A DNA stretch of 59,306 nucleotides from Balneolaceae bacterium (GCA_009711805.1 VEMX01000028.1:1-59306); one strand, 5' to 3'; positions 33,966-44,697 are shown, counted from the first letter of the stretch. The notes: generated by a model from the sequence alone, not told the origin. Numbers and translations: made by a program.

Positions 33966-34675
33966 AAAGCATGGATAGTAGTAAAAAAATGAAGTCCTTT
34001 CCTGAGGAAGAGAAGAAAGGATACGACAGGGATATTTGGAGTATTTTTAAAATAATGGGAGAATTTGTTGAGGGATATGACAAGTTATTTCAGATTGGCC
34101 CATGTGTTTCCGTTTTTGGATCTGCCAGAAGTAAACCAGAGGATAAATATTATAAATTAGCTTCTAAAGTTGCGGACAAAATTACCGATAAAGGATTTGG
34201 AGTGATTACCGGAGGAGGCCCCGGAATTATGGAGGCTGGTAATAGTGGAGCATCAAAAAGTGGTGGTAAATCCGTAGGATTGGGAATAGACCTTCCTTTC
34301 GAACAAGGAACTAATCAATTTGTTGACCCTGATTATACCATCAATTTCAATTACTTTTTTGTTCGCAAAGTCATGTTCGTTAAATATGCACAGGGCTTTG
34401 TCGTTTTCCCGGGAGGCTTTGGTACACTCGATGAACTTTTCGAAAGCCTTACACTCATTCAAACCAGGAAAATATCCCAGATCCCAATCATATTGTTTGG
34501 TTCAGAATATTGGGGGGGATTGGTAGATTGGATGAACAATACCATGAAAGAATGGGGGACCATATCAGAAAATGATACGGATCTTTTTAAGGTGACTGAC
34601 TCTACGGATGAAGCGGTAAAAATCATTTGTGATTTTTATCAGCGAGAGGTGCCTATGCCCAATTTTCATTTTTGA
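33962..34675 (+). CDS. LOG-family (Rossmann-fold nucleotide-hydrolase) protein
   Basis: A 237-residue protein of the LOG/TIGR00730 family, whose members hydrolyse cytokinin riboside or other nucleoside monophosphates. It shows VSVFGSARS, VITGGGPGIMEAGNSGA (about 80-96) and the diagnostic PGGFGTLDELFE motif (about 144-155). The natural substrate in this organism is unknown. Older lysine decarboxylase labels for this family are misleading. It is coupled by 4 bp to the preceding membrane-protein gene. Confidence 0.88.
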   Translation: MKSMDSSKKMKSFPEEEKKGYDRDIWSIFKIMGEFVEGYDKLFQIGPCVSVFGSARSKPEDKYYKLASKVADKITDKGFGVITGGGPGIMEAGNSGASKSGGKSVGLGIDLPFEQGTNQFVDPDYTINFNYFFVRKVMFVKYAQGFVVFPGGFGTLDELFESLTLIQTRKISQIPIILFGSEYWGGLVDWMNNTMKEWGTISENDTDLFKVTDSTDEAVKIICDFYQREVPMPNFHF

Positions 34676-34810
34676 TAAGTGGAACAAGTTGGCACATAAT
34701 TCAGTTTAAGAATAATAAAATGAAGTAAAAATCAGTTTAAACTTTAGAAAAAGTGTCAAAATTTATTAAATTCGGCGCTGTTAGTAATCAATTTTATAAA
34801 CAATAGATAT

Positions 34811-35851
34811 ATGAAGTTATTAAAATATATACTCCCTGTCTTCGCTTTTACATTAGTAGCAACTGTTGCGTTGGCTCAAGAGAAGGCAGATGCTATTAAA
34901 TCTTATAATGCAGGTTTGGAGTCTGCAAAGCAAGAAAACTATGAAGATGCCATTTCTCATTTTACCCAGGCATACACCATAGCTAATCAAATCGGTGCTG
35001 ATGGGACTGACATTAAGAACCGAACTTCCCGCCAGATTCCACGAATGCACCAGAAGGTTGCTGCTATTAAGTTAAATACATTCAAAAAAACGAAATCTGT
35101 TGAGGATCTGGATATTGCTAAAGATGCTCTGATTAAAACAATCCAGGTAGCTGAACAATATGGGCAGCAGGAAATTAAACGAAAACTGCAAGCTGCAGTT
35201 ACCCAGCTTTACTATCAAAAGTCATTGCTCCTTTATGCCAAAGGTGATATGGAAGGTGCCGATGAAGCTATTGATAAAGCCATCATTGCAAATGCCAATT
35301 ATGCGGTCGCTTACTATCATAAAGCAAAGATTCATAAAAAGAAAAATGATACTAATGGTGACGGAATTATAGATAAGGACATCAATGTACTGTTGAGATG
35401 GTATGATCAAGCTATTAGTGTTGGTGAGAAAACAAACAACAATCGTTTAGTTAGAAAAACCAGTGAAGCCGCTCATTCTGAATTACTTGCTGTAGGCGTT
35501 AAAGCTTTTCAGGCGGGGAATAATGATCTTGCTGTTCAAATGTATACATCAGCATTGAATTACAACGGTGAATCCTCTGACCTGCATTTTCGGTTAGCTG
35601 AAGTTTATAACAAGCTAAGAAAATCAAATAAAGCAATTGAGCATGCTCAAAAAGCTCTTGACATTGAAAATGGTGGGAAAACGGATAAGGCAAAAATCTA
35701 CTTTGAATTAGGCATGGCTCAGCAGTCTCTTAACAATAAATTTGCTGCATGTGAAGCACTTTCAAAAGCTGTTTATGGTAACTTTAAGTCCTTATCCGAG
35801 CATAAGATGAAGCATGAACTAAAGTGTGATACAGCTTCTTCGAAACGATAA
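34811..35851 (+). CDS. Exported TPR protein
   Basis: A 346-residue protein with signal peptide (residues 1-22, ending VALAQ). Tetratricopeptide-type helical pairs run throughout, for example YNAGLESAKQENYEDAISHFTQAY, KGDMEGADEAIDKAIIANANYAVAYYHKAKIH and LHFRLAEVYNKLRKSNKAIEHAQKAL (each in sections). An inserted loop, NDTNGDGIIDKD (about 179-190), looks like a calcium-binding DxDxDG loop. Probably a periplasmic scaffold. Partner unknown. It stands alone, with a strong terminator after it. Confidence 0.8.
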   Translation: MKLLKYILPVFAFTLVATVALAQEKADAIKSYNAGLESAKQENYEDAISHFTQAYTIANQIGADGTDIKNRTSRQIPRMHQKVAAIKLNTFKKTKSVEDLDIAKDALIKTIQVAEQYGQQEIKRKLQAAVTQLYYQKSLLLYAKGDMEGADEAIDKAIIANANYAVAYYHKAKIHKKKNDTNGDGIIDKDINVLLRWYDQAISVGEKTNNNRLVRKTSEAAHSELLAVGVKAFQAGNNDLAVQMYTSALNYNGESSDLHFRLAEVYNKLRKSNKAIEHAQKALDIENGGKTDKAKIYFELGMAQQSLNNKFAACEALSKAVYGNFKSLSEHKMKHELKCDTASSKR

Positions 35852-35873
35852 AATTGATTATTTTTATTTTCTA

Positions 35874-35900
35874 AGCCCCTCTGGTCAGAGGGGCTTTTTT
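35874..35900 (+). terminator. Strong rho-independent terminator after the TPR gene
   Basis: AGCCCCTCTG and CAGAGGGGCT form a perfect 10-bp stem with a 2-base GT spacer, followed by six Ts. It starts 23 bp past the stop. Confidence 0.9.
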
Positions 35901-36005
35901 ATTGGGGGGTGATTTTTCGATATTTTGTTTTTTATAGAAATTCCCCTTTTCCTATCTTCTGTCCCTCATTGAACTCCTAATATTTTAATATCTAAGGCCT
36001 GATTA

Positions 36006-38000
36006 ATGCCAGCATCCTCACTTGATCAACTTTGTGTAAACACGATTAGAACCTTATCCATTGATGCAGTACAAAAAGCAAACTCAGGCCATCCCGGTAT
36101 GCCGATGGGAATGGCTGATGTAGCGTATGTTTTATGGACTAAATTTTTAAAGCATAATCCCCAAAATCCTGATTGGTTCAACAGAGACCGATTTATTCTT
36201 TCTGCAGGTCACGGATCCATGCTGATATACAGTTTGTTACACTTAACAGGTTATGATTTAAGTCTCGATGATATTAAGAATTTCCGGCAGATGGGGAGCA
36301 AAACTCCCGGACACCCCGAATATGGAATGACACCAGGGGTGGAAACAACAACCGGTCCGCTGGGGCAGGGCTTTGGTACCGGTATCGGAATGGCCATGGC
36401 CGAGCATTTTCTGTCTCATAAGTTTAATACCGACAACCATCATTTAGTTGACCATTACACATATGCAATTGTAAGTGACGGTGACCTGATGGAAGGAATA
36501 TCCCACGAATCAGCTTCGATGGCTGGAAGAATGGGATTGGGTAAACTTATTTATCTGTACGATTCGAACAGAATTTCAATTGAAGGGTCAACAGATCTCA
36601 CTTTTACAGAGGATGTAGCCAAGAGGTTTGAAGCTTATGAGTGGCATGTAGTTGAAATTGACGGACACGATCATGATCAGATTTCAGCAGCAATAAAAGA
36701 ATCTCAATCAGTAACTCATAAACCGTCGTTGATTGTTTGTAAGACTCATATTGGCTATGGAAGTCCCAATAAACAGGACAGTGAGTCTTCACACGGATCG
36801 CCTTTGGGTGAAGAAGAAATCAAGCTCACCAAAGAAGCCTATAATTGGGAAAGCGAAAACAGTTTTCATGTCCCCCAGGAAGCGCTCTCAGTTTTTAGAA
36901 AGGAAGTTGAGAAAGGTGAAAAAGCCGAGCGTGAGTGGAACCAGCAGGTAACAGGCTATACAGAAGCACAACCTGCAAAAGGGCAGCAGTTCCAAAACTG
37001 GATCAACAGAGACTTATCTGATGAACTCGAGGCATCACTTCCGGTATTTGAAGCAGATGAGAAGGGGATGGCGAGCCGGGCGGCTTCCGGGAAGACTATA
37101 AATGCTATTAAGGACACGGTTCCTAACTTGTTTGGAGGATCTGCCGACCTTGGAGGAAGTACCAAAACGGACATTAATGGGCATGGATCCTACATTGTAG
37201 ACAAACCCACCGGGCGTACCGTACACTTTGGTGTACGGGAACATGGAATGGCCGCGGCTGTAAATGGAATGGCTCTGCACGGAGGTATGATTCCTTTTGG
37301 GGCTACATTTTTTGTATTCACAGACTATATGCGTCCGTCTATTCGACTTGCAGGGTTAATGAAAACTCCGTCAATATTTGTATTAACACACGACAGTATA
37401 GGATTGGGAGAGGACGGGCCAACTCATCAACCGATTGAACACCTGGCAAGTTTAAGGGCAATGCCCAATACCACAGTAATACGTCCGGGAGATGCCAATG
37501 AGGTATCTTATGCGTGGAAAGCTGCTTTGGATAATACCACCGGGCCTACCCTGTTGGTATTAACCCGACAAAGCATTCCTACTTATGCCCGAACAAATGC
37601 TAACCCTGCGTCCTTAGTTCACAAAGGAGCGTATGTATTGGAGGATTCGGATAAGGAAACTCCGGATGCCATATTAATCGGAACGGGTTCTGAACTTCAG
37701 TTAGCAGTAGAAGCCAGGGTTCAGCTTAAAGAAAAAGGAATGGATGCCCGTGTAGTTAGTATGCCAAGCTGGGAACTTTTCAATGAACAGTCAGAAGAGT
37801 ATAAAGCCTCTGTTTTTCCTAAGGAAGTTGTAAACCGTGTTTCTGTTGAAGCCGGAGCAACATTTGGATGGGAGCGCTGGATAGGTGCAGAAGGTACAGC
37901 TATTGGGATAGATACATTTGGAGAGTCAGCTCCATTTCAGGATCTCTATACCCACTTTGGAATTACCGTAGAAGCAGTGGTTGAAGCAGCTCTTGAATAA
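36006..38000 (+). CDS. tkt: Transketolase
   Basis: Thiamine-diphosphate enzyme of the pentose phosphate pathway, 664 residues. [22 protein letters not shown] in sections (about 22-43), [14 protein letters not shown] (about 118-131) and the ThDP motif [16 protein letters not shown] (about 159-174) lie in the PP domain. [21 protein letters not shown] (about 411-431, in sections) and the [17 protein letters not shown] block (about 465-481) lie in the Pyr domain. A C-terminal transketolase domain follows. It is monocistronic and converges with the RsbU-type gene. Confidence 0.96.
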   Translation: MPASSLDQLCVNTIRTLSIDAVQKANSGHPGMPMGMADVAYVLWTKFLKHNPQNPDWFNRDRFILSAGHGSMLIYSLLHLTGYDLSLDDIKNFRQMGSKTPGHPEYGMTPGVETTTGPLGQGFGTGIGMAMAEHFLSHKFNTDNHHLVDHYTYAIVSDGDLMEGISHESASMAGRMGLGKLIYLYDSNRISIEGSTDLTFTEDVAKRFEAYEWHVVEIDGHDHDQISAAIKESQSVTHKPSLIVCKTHIGYGSPNKQDSESSHGSPLGEEEIKLTKEAYNWESENSFHVPQEALSVFRKEVEKGEKAEREWNQQVTGYTEAQPAKGQQFQNWINRDLSDELEASLPVFEADEKGMASRAASGKTINAIKDTVPNLFGGSADLGGSTKTDINGHGSYIVDKPTGRTVHFGVREHGMAAAVNGMALHGGMIPFGATFFVFTDYMRPSIRLAGLMKTPSIFVLTHDSIGLGEDGPTHQPIEHLASLRAMPNTTVIRPGDANEVSYAWKAALDNTTGPTLLVLTRQSIPTYARTNANPASLVHKGAYVLEDSDKETPDAILIGTGSELQLAVEARVQLKEKGMDARVVSMPSWELFNEQSEEYKASVFPKEVVNRVSVEAGATFGWERWIGAEGTAIGIDTFGESAPFQDLYTHFGITVEAVVEAALE

Positions 38001-38009
38001 TCAATGGGG

Positions 38010-39152
38010 CTAATTTCCGGGATGGTGCACGCAGGTAAAAGTGATATCATCCCCGGGCGTTGTTGATCCTATAAACGCTTCGAGGGAAGATTGAACCTTG
38101 TTGATAATTGTTTTGGAATGGAGGGAACCGTAAATTTCCATCAAAGATTCTATGCGTTCTTCTCCGTATTCCTCACCATGAACGTTTCGAGCTTCATTTA
38201 AACCATCGGTGTAGAAAAGAACGGAATCACCAGGCTTAAAATGAAATTTCTTTACTTCCAGATTTTTTTCAAGCAAGGAGGTTGAAGTCATACCCAGGGC
38301 AAAACCATTTGACTTGAGCTTGTAGGTCGTATCCTGTTCCCGATTAAAATAAATGGGGATGTTGTGCCCGGCCCGGGTATATTCAAAATAGTCTCCTTCG
38401 TCAGGGAAGAAAGCCGCACAACCGGTTACAAAAGTTTTGTCTTTACTGTTGCTTTTGATGTAGTTATTTAACTGAAGAAAAAGTTCTTTGGGAGTAGGCT
38501 GGTCCCGTTCGATGATAAGGTTGACAAGAGCCTGCAAACGCACCATATACAAAGCCGCACTTAATCCTTTGCCGGATACATCAGCGATGATTACATACGT
38601 TCCTTTTTCTGTTTCAATAACATCCAGGTAGTCACCACCTACCTCTTGAGCAGTATGAGCAAAGGAGTACACTTCCAGGTCTTTTTTGCTGACAGAAGTA
38701 TCAGGGAGTAAGCTCAACTGTATTTCACGGGCCAGATCAATTTCCTTTTGCACATCAGATTTTTCAAGTAGTTCTACCAGCAGCAAAAAGAACATTGAAA
38801 TAAAGCCAAAAGGTAAAAGCAGGTTCGAAATAAATACAAACTGAGCTAATCCAAAAAAACTCAATAAATAGTATAGTACAAAGCTGACAGAACCTAAACC
38901 AAAGGCCAGGCGGCGGGTGGGGTTCAGGCGTTGGGTAAGGTTAGAAAACAACCGTAAAAACTTTACATGCCCGGGGAGCTGCTGCCCCTGTTTGCGTTCA
39001 ATGTCTTCAACGGCCTCCTGGTATACTCTTTTAAGGCGTTCTGTATCGGCATTAAGTTCTTTGGAAATGCGTTCCCGGTTCATACCGGATACATACTCTT
39101 TATAGAACTTTTTTGTACCGAACCCTGATTGTGCTTCGTTTTTGAGACTCAA
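38010..39152 (-). CDS. PP2C-type (SpoIIE/RsbU) serine phosphatase, membrane-anchored
   Basis: A 380-residue protein with two membrane helices (about 80-125, LAFGLGSVSFVLYYLLSFFG and ISNLLLPFGFISMFFLL). A coiled linker with EIDLAREIQLSLLPD, the usual start of RsbU-type domains, leads to the phosphatase. VGGDYLDVIE and IIADVSGKGLSAALYM provide the metal Asp residues, DGLNEARN and GDDITF the rest. These enzymes dephosphorylate anti-anti-sigma factors in partner-switching pathways. No partner STAS or kinase gene is adjacent. Confidence 0.85.
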   Translation of the reverse strand: MSLKNEAQSGFGTKKFYKEYVSGMNRERISKELNADTERLKRVYQEAVEDIERKQGQQLPGHVKFLRLFSNLTQRLNPTRRLAFGLGSVSFVLYYLLSFFGLAQFVFISNLLLPFGFISMFFLLLVELLEKSDVQKEIDLAREIQLSLLPDTSVSKKDLEVYSFAHTAQEVGGDYLDVIETEKGTYVIIADVSGKGLSAALYMVRLQALVNLIIERDQPTPKELFLQLNNYIKSNSKDKTFVTGCAAFFPDEGDYFEYTRAGHNIPIYFNREQDTTYKLKSNGFALGMTSTSLLEKNLEVKKFHFKPGDSVLFYTDGLNEARNVHGEEYGEERIESLMEIYGSLHSKTIINKVQSSLEAFIGSTTPGDDITFTCVHHPGN

Positions 39153-39206
39153 AGTAAACTGATCTGATTTAGGTTAGGACTGTGTTCGCAAAACAAACAA
39201 AAAAGT

Positions 39207-40208
39207 TTAGTCTTCTTTTTGGTAAAGGTCAAAATCTTCGAGAAGCTTTTTTCGCAACTTCTTTTTAATAGTATCGGTGGTAAAGGCAGCATCTATAGCA
39301 TATATATTGCAGCGGAGGAAATGCTCCAAATTCCAATCAAAAAAATGATTAAGCTTTTCATACTCTTCCGTTAAAGATACGTTCGAGATTGTTCTGCCAT
39401 CTGTGTTTACACTTAATGAATTGCCATTCTCATATATAGTGTTGATATGATGGGTGCGTACAGAGGTATAAATTCCTGTTTGCACATTGCTGGTGGGGCA
39501 TATCTCCAGGTGAATGTTTTGTTCTTTTAAGTGAGCCATCAGGGTGGGATCTTCAATACTGCGTACACCATGGCCGATTCTCGCCGGATAAAAATTCTGT
39601 AATACCTCCTGTACGCTATCAGCTCCACGGGCTTCTCCGGCATGAGCTGTACAGGGGATCCCATGCTTATTGGCATACTCAAAGGCTTTAATATGATTAT
39701 CAATGGGGAGGGTTTCATCTGCGGCTATATCAAAGCCAACCACATTGGTTCCTTTAAAATGGTCTGCCAGCTTTACGGTTTCCATACTCTGCTCTTCGGA
39801 GAAATGGCGAAGTGTGCATAAAATAAGCCCAGCCTCAATGCCGGTGTCTTCTGTGCCCGTTGTAATAGCTTCGTCAACAATAGCGACTACATCTGGCGCA
39901 GATAATCCCTTTTCCAAATGCTGGAGGGGAGCAAATCGAATTTCAGCATATAACACATTATCTGCCTTCAGCTGATCAAAGAGATCCAGCGTTACCATCC
40001 TGAGCTGATCTTTGGTCTGCATAATAGAGATTGGAGCCTGGGCACAGTGCAGGTATTCATCCAGGCTGGAGCAGTTTTCCGGGGCAATAAACTCTTTTTC
40101 ATATTCCTGGCGGCTTATCCCGGGCTTTAACTTTTGGACAACATCAAAGCTAAGTGAACAATCCAGGTGAAGGTGCAATTCTATTTTGGGCAAGTTGTCG
40201 AAGTTCAT
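39207..40208 (-). CDS. add: Adenosine deaminase
   Basis: Zinc-dependent conversion of adenosine to inosine, 333 residues. LPKIELHLHLDCSLS (about 5-19) carries the HxH zinc ligands, with Cys where most have Gly (HLDGS). HAGEARGADSV (about 189-199) has a His and the catalytic Glu. RIGHGVRS follows, and VNTDGRTISNVSLTEEY (about 267-283) has the catalytic Asp. The residue after that Asp is Gly rather than the usual Asp. Actinobacterial enzymes also vary there, so activity is likely. Confidence 0.88.
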   Translation of the reverse strand: MNFDNLPKIELHLHLDCSLSFDVVQKLKPGISRQEYEKEFIAPENCSSLDEYLHCAQAPISIMQTKDQLRMVTLDLFDQLKADNVLYAEIRFAPLQHLEKGLSAPDVVAIVDEAITTGTEDTGIEAGLILCTLRHFSEEQSMETVKLADHFKGTNVVGFDIAADETLPIDNHIKAFEYANKHGIPCTAHAGEARGADSVQEVLQNFYPARIGHGVRSIEDPTLMAHLKEQNIHLEICPTSNVQTGIYTSVRTHHINTIYENGNSLSVNTDGRTISNVSLTEEYEKLNHFFDWNLEHFLRCNIYAIDAAFTTDTIKKKLRKKLLEDFDLYQKED

Positions 40209-40987
40209 ATAACAAAAAAGGGAAATTTAGATATTTTCAGAACTCTGAGCGTATTCAATGTTCTGGCGGAATGTCTAATGAATAATAGGGATCAACGCCT
40301 CATAGGCATGTTAGCCCTTAATAGTTCTATTCTAAGACTCTCTGATAGTCAACAAATAATGATATAATCATGCTCCAAAGAAAAAGAGATTTTTGAGTAT
40401 TCAAAACAGGAAATAAATAATTAAAAGAATTCAGCTTAATTCGGATTATTCACCAAGTCCCAAGTCAAGCGGGGAATATTGCCTCCCGAAAGGATCTCTT
40501 CTTTGGGAGAAGTGTCTTCTTATGGTTTGGTTGGGGAGGGGGTATGGGCAGCGCCTGTTAGTGTGCCTTCACAACAAAAATGAGCAGACCATAAGAAGAT
40601 TCTTCGCTATCACTCTGAATGACCGTCATAGGGGATTTGAGTGTGTATAAAAAAGCGGCTTTGATTAAGGATGTATGTAGCAGAACCAGGCTCAACCCCA
40701 AGTCACGCAGAGGATTCCACCGCGTCGGGGAAGCATAAACTCGTACTCCAAATATGGGTAAAGTATTTGTACAACTCGAAAGAAAGAAATAATAACAATA
40801 TCATAAATTTTATTTTTATATACCTTCGTAAATAATTTGGGTAAGGTAGCTGACAACAGGTTTCTTCAGCACATATTGAGCCTGGTTTACTCACAATGCT
40901 CCAATTCATTTTTTAAATCGATTCGTAATTTGAACTAAAAAAAATTAGTTTCCAGTCGAAATTTAGAGTTCTAAAAAAATACATTTC
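40209..40987. other. 779-bp spacer before polA
   Basis: No supportable gene. It contains a decayed MITE-like element (40436-40844) and an inner inverted repeat, TCTTCTTATGG (about 40526) with CCATAAGAAGA (about 40594). The rest is A+T-rich promoter-type DNA before polA. Confidence 0.5.
40436..40844. mobile_element. Decayed element with the same inverted ends as the MITE
   Basis: The left end TTAATTCGGATTATTCACCA matches the MITE end (TTAACCCGGATTATTCACCA) at 18 of 20 positions. The right end CTTCGTAAATAATTTGGGT resembles the other end with two changes and a lost base. The interior (about 360 bp) does not resemble the 236-bp copies. Confidence 0.4.
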
Positions 40988-43741
40988 ATGTCCAGGAAGC
41001 TGCTTTTTTTATTAGATGGTATGGCTTTAGCATACCGCGCCCATTTTGCATTTATTAATAGCCGACTGAAAAACTCGGAAGGTATTCCTACCGGTCCTAT
41101 TTTAGGCTTTGCCAATACTATCAAAAAAATGATGGACGAGGAAGAACCTACGCATGTTGCTGTTGCCTGGGATACTCATGCTCCTACCTTCAGGCACAAG
41201 ATGGATGAAGAATACAAAGCCAACCGCCCCCCTCAGCCCGAAGAGCTAACCATAGGTATTCCACTTATTAAAGAAATGATGGACGCCTGGGGCATCACTT
41301 GTGTTGAAGAGGATGGCTATGAAGCGGATGATATTATTGGAACCATTGCCAGTAGGGCCAATGCCGATGATGTGGATGTAATGCTGGTTACCCCCGATAA
41401 AGATTTTATGCAACTGGTGCATGATCATATCAGAATGATGAAGCCAGATAACAATAATGGTGGATTTAATATTATTGATCGGGAGGGAGTGAGGGATTAT
41501 TTCGGAGTATATCCCGAAAAAGTGATTGATGTATTGGCTATGATTGGGGATACATCAGATAATATCCCCGGTGTACCCGGAATTGGAAAGAAAGGAGCAC
41601 CCAAGCTGGTTAAGAAGTATGGCTCGCTGGAAGCGGCTATAGAAGACGCTCCAAACATCAAGGGAAAAAGAGCACGGGAAGGACTTACCAATTATGGAGA
41701 GCAGGCTGTTCACGCAAAAAAAATGGTAACCATTAAAACCGATGTGCCGGGAGTTGCAGATTGGGAAGAATTTGAATGGGAGGGTCCTGATAAGAAAAAA
41801 CTGGGGCTGTTTTTCAAGAAGATGGAATTCAGAACGCTTACCAAACACTATTTGGGCGAGCAGGGTCCGGTAGCCAAGAAAGAAGGGGATCAGATTGATT
41901 TATTTGGCTCTTTAGAGGAAGAAACACCCAAACAGCAGCTCGATGAGGAGGAAGTAAGCTATGAATTGGTTGATACGATGGATTACCTGGAACAGGTAAT
42001 TGAAAAATTATCAGATAAACAAGATCTCTGTTTTGATACGGAAACTGACGGCCCGGATCCGGTAAGTGCGGGTTTAGTTGGAATCTCATTTTCGGCGGTC
42101 TCAGGTACGGGATATTATATACCGGTGAATGTAGAAGGCGGGCTGAAGGAAGATGAGGTGATAGAAGCCATACGGCCACTGATGGAGAATCCCGACACTA
42201 CAAAAATAGCCCATAACTATAAGTTTGACTATATGGTGCTGGCAAAATCAGGGTTGGAAATTAAAGGTAAGCCGTTTGATACAATGGTAGCCGCTTATCT
42301 GGTGGATGCCAATCAACGCCTAAAGATGGATGAATTGTCTAAAGCATTATTGAATTATGAACCTGTTCCTATCGAGAAGCTTATAGGAAAGGGAAAGGCA
42401 CAGAAGTCTATGGCAGACTTGAGTCCCGAGGAAGTATATCTGTATGCTTGCGAGGATTCGGATATCACGCTGCGGCTTTATGAGATATTGAATGAGCGGC
42501 TGAAAAAAGATGAACTGGAGGAAATAGCGTATACTGTTGATTATCCCCTGATGGAAGTACTTGCTGATATGGAGTACAAAGGAGTGAGGCTGGATACGGA
42601 CATGCTTTCGGAGTTTTCAGCTGATCTGGAGGAAGATTTAAGGGCTTTAGAGCAAAACATATATGATAAAGCCGGCGAAGAATTCAATATTAATTCTCCA
42701 CAACAATTGGGAACCATTTTGTTTGAGAAACTGGACCTCCCCTCAGGGAAGAAAACAAAAACCGGGCAATACTCCACAGCTGAGTCGGTATTGACAAAGC
42801 TGGCTCCCAAATACGAAATGCCCGAGCTAATTCTGGAATACCGGTCTTTAAAGAAACTTAAGTCTACCTATGTAGATGCTTTGCCGGCCCTAATCAACGA
42901 AGAGACCGGGCGTATTCATACAGAATTCAATCAGAGTGTGGCGGCTACGGGGCGGCTGAGTTCCTCCAATCCAAATTTGCAGAACATACCCATCAGAACC
43001 AAAAGAGGCCGCGAGATAAGAAAGGCTTTTACGGCTGAGGAAGGATTTAAAATGATGTCGGCTGATTATTCGCAGGTTGAACTTCGTGTAATTGCTCATA
43101 TCTCAAAAGATGAAGCCATGATGCAGGCCTTTAAGGACGGTGAGGATATTCATTCTCGTACAGCTAAAGAGATTTTTGAGCTGGATTCTTTGGATGAAGT
43201 AACCGGAGACCACAGGCGGAAGGCCAAGGAAGTAAACTTCGGAATACCCTATGGAGTGAGTGCTTATGGGCTTGCATCCCGGCTTGGAATCAGCAATACG
43301 GAAGGGAAGGAGATGATTGATCAGTACTTCGGGCGTTTCCCGAAAATCCTGGATTACATAAATGATACAAAAGAGTTTGCCCGGGAACATGGCTATGTTA
43401 AAACACTTCTTGGCCGCAGGCGCTATATCCCGGACATAAAGTCAGGCAACTGGAACCGCCGGGGGTTTGCCGAACGCACAGCTATCAATATGCCCATACA
43501 GGGAACAGCCGCTGATATTATAAAACTGGCTATGATTAATATTCATAACTGGCTGAAAGAAGAGAACAAGAAGAGCCGTATGCTGCTTCAGGTGCATGAT
43601 GAATTGATCTTCGAAATTCATGAAAGTGAGCTGGATGAAGTACCCGCCAAGTTGAACGAAATGATGGAGCGTGCCTTTGAAATGGATGTTCCTCTCAAAG
43701 TAGAATCAGGCATAGGAGAGAACTGGCTGGAAGCGCATTAG
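40988..43741 (+). CDS. polA: DNA polymerase I
   Basis: A 917-residue three-domain polymerase. The N-terminal 5'-3' exonuclease has LLDGMALAYRAHFAF (about 7-21), EADDIIGTIA and GDTSDNIPGVPGIGKKGAPKL (in sections, about 188-208). The proofreading domain keeps the Asp-Glu pair (CFDTETDGPDP, about 351-361) and HNYKFDYMVL, so it is probably active. The Klenow polymerase has SADYSQVELRVIAHIS (about 694-709), the O-helix region RRKAKEVNFGIPYGVSAYGL in sections, and the QVHDELIFE motif (about 878-886). Monocistronic. Confidence 0.96.
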   Translation: MSRKLLFLLDGMALAYRAHFAFINSRLKNSEGIPTGPILGFANTIKKMMDEEEPTHVAVAWDTHAPTFRHKMDEEYKANRPPQPEELTIGIPLIKEMMDAWGITCVEEDGYEADDIIGTIASRANADDVDVMLVTPDKDFMQLVHDHIRMMKPDNNNGGFNIIDREGVRDYFGVYPEKVIDVLAMIGDTSDNIPGVPGIGKKGAPKLVKKYGSLEAAIEDAPNIKGKRAREGLTNYGEQAVHAKKMVTIKTDVPGVADWEEFEWEGPDKKKLGLFFKKMEFRTLTKHYLGEQGPVAKKEGDQIDLFGSLEEETPKQQLDEEEVSYELVDTMDYLEQVIEKLSDKQDLCFDTETDGPDPVSAGLVGISFSAVSGTGYYIPVNVEGGLKEDEVIEAIRPLMENPDTTKIAHNYKFDYMVLAKSGLEIKGKPFDTMVAAYLVDANQRLKMDELSKALLNYEPVPIEKLIGKGKAQKSMADLSPEEVYLYACEDSDITLRLYEILNERLKKDELEEIAYTVDYPLMEVLADMEYKGVRLDTDMLSEFSADLEEDLRALEQNIYDKAGEEFNINSPQQLGTILFEKLDLPSGKKTKTGQYSTAESVLTKLAPKYEMPELILEYRSLKKLKSTYVDALPALINEETGRIHTEFNQSVAATGRLSSSNPNLQNIPIRTKRGREIRKAFTAEEGFKMMSADYSQVELRVIAHISKDEAMMQAFKDGEDIHSRTAKEIFELDSLDEVTGDHRRKAKEVNFGIPYGVSAYGLASRLGISNTEGKEMIDQYFGRFPKILDYINDTKEFAREHGYVKTLLGRRRYIPDIKSGNWNRRGFAERTAINMPIQGTAADIIKLAMINIHNWLKEENKKSRMLLQVHDELIFEIHESELDEVPAKLNEMMERAFEMDVPLKVESGIGENWLEAH

Positions 43742-43853
43742 CAATTGTTCAATTAAGAATGGTTCAATTATCAATTAAGAATTGCTTTCAGCTCTCTTAC
43801 ACTAATCTTCCATTACCTAAACAATTGACAATTGTTAATTCTTAATTAAACCA
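43742..43853. repeat. AATTAAGAAT repeats between convergent genes
   Basis: The 10-mer AATTAAGAAT occurs at 43751-43760 and 43773-43782 and inverted at 43838-43847. The transcript can fold either way between polA and the CPBP gene. Confidence 0.5.
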
Positions 43854-44633
43854 TTACAAACCATCTTTAATCAGGAGAGTAGTTCGGGAGACTTCCATCG
43901 ACTGTTGATTCCTTTTTTTGTAAATGATAGTGCCGACAATAGCAGCTATAATGGTGAGTATGCGAAACAGGTTGGCAGCTCCATCGCCAAAAGCATTATC
44001 CGAGATAGAAAAGATTGTCCATGACAGGTTCATGAAGAAATGCATCCCAATGGGAACCCATAGGTTAAAATCCCATTCAACATACAGCCAGGCAAAAAAA
44101 GCACCTCCAAGAAAAGTTGTTATAAAGACACCGGTCAAAGTTGCAAAGTCATTACTTTGATATAGGTGAAGCGAGGCAAAAATTAAGGCACTGGCAATAA
44201 GGGAGGGGATAAAACCAAGACGGGTCTTTCTATACAATAGCCCAAAAAGAAAAGCCCGGTAATATAATTCTTCAAAAAAAGCAGCAAATACATTCCCTCT
44301 CCAAAATTCTCCTGTCTCCAGGCTAATATTAAAATCACTGATGATACCATATCCAATAAACATGGGAGAGGTGAACAACAGTGAAAAAAGTAACGCCTTG
44401 CCTATGGATCGGTTTAATCCCAATATTTTAAAAGAAGCAAACTTTTCAGTCCAGTAAACAAAGCCCAAAAGGGGAGTGCCTACGGCCATATAAGCAATAA
44501 AGAAGCTGACAGGACTTATCCGGAGAAATTCATTTATAAAATGGTATAATTCATTGAACCACAATTTTTTGGAGATATAGAAAAGAGCAAAAAAGAAGAA
44601 TACCCCAATACTATATTTCAATTCTTTTCTCAT
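43854..44633 (-). CDS. CPBP-family intramembrane metalloprotease
   Basis: A 259-residue membrane protein with about seven hydrophobic helices. The CPBP (CAAX protease / bacteriocin-immunity) motif is intact: FFEELYYRAFLFG (about 117-129) gives the EExxxR, ALIFASLHLYQ the FxxxH, and GMHFFMNLSW near 198 the second HxxxN/D-type motif. Substrates of bacterial members are mostly unknown. No bacteriocin gene is nearby. It converges on polA. Confidence 0.85.
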   Translation of the reverse strand: MRKELKYSIGVFFFFALFYISKKLWFNELYHFINEFLRISPVSFFIAYMAVGTPLLGFVYWTEKFASFKILGLNRSIGKALLFSLLFTSPMFIGYGIISDFNISLETGEFWRGNVFAAFFEELYYRAFLFGLLYRKTRLGFIPSLIASALIFASLHLYQSNDFATLTGVFITTFLGGAFFAWLYVEWDFNLWVPIGMHFFMNLSWTIFSISDNAFGDGAANLFRILTIIAAIVGTIIYKKRNQQSMEVSRTTLLIKDGL

Positions 44634-44697
44634 ACAATGACTAAATGTTAAATCTATTTAGGATTTGGGTTTAGGGTGTTGTTTTTACACTTGCACA

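Noticed and set aside
39207-40208. Adenosine deaminase as inactive because of changed residues (HLDCS, NTDG)
   Set aside because: All zinc ligands and the catalytic Glu and Asp remain. The position after the Asp also varies in actinobacterial enzymes.
43742-43853. Insertion-sequence end between polA and the CPBP protease gene
   Set aside because: The AATTAAGAAT repeats are short, A+T-rich and of a kind common between genes in this group. No element ends or duplications were found.
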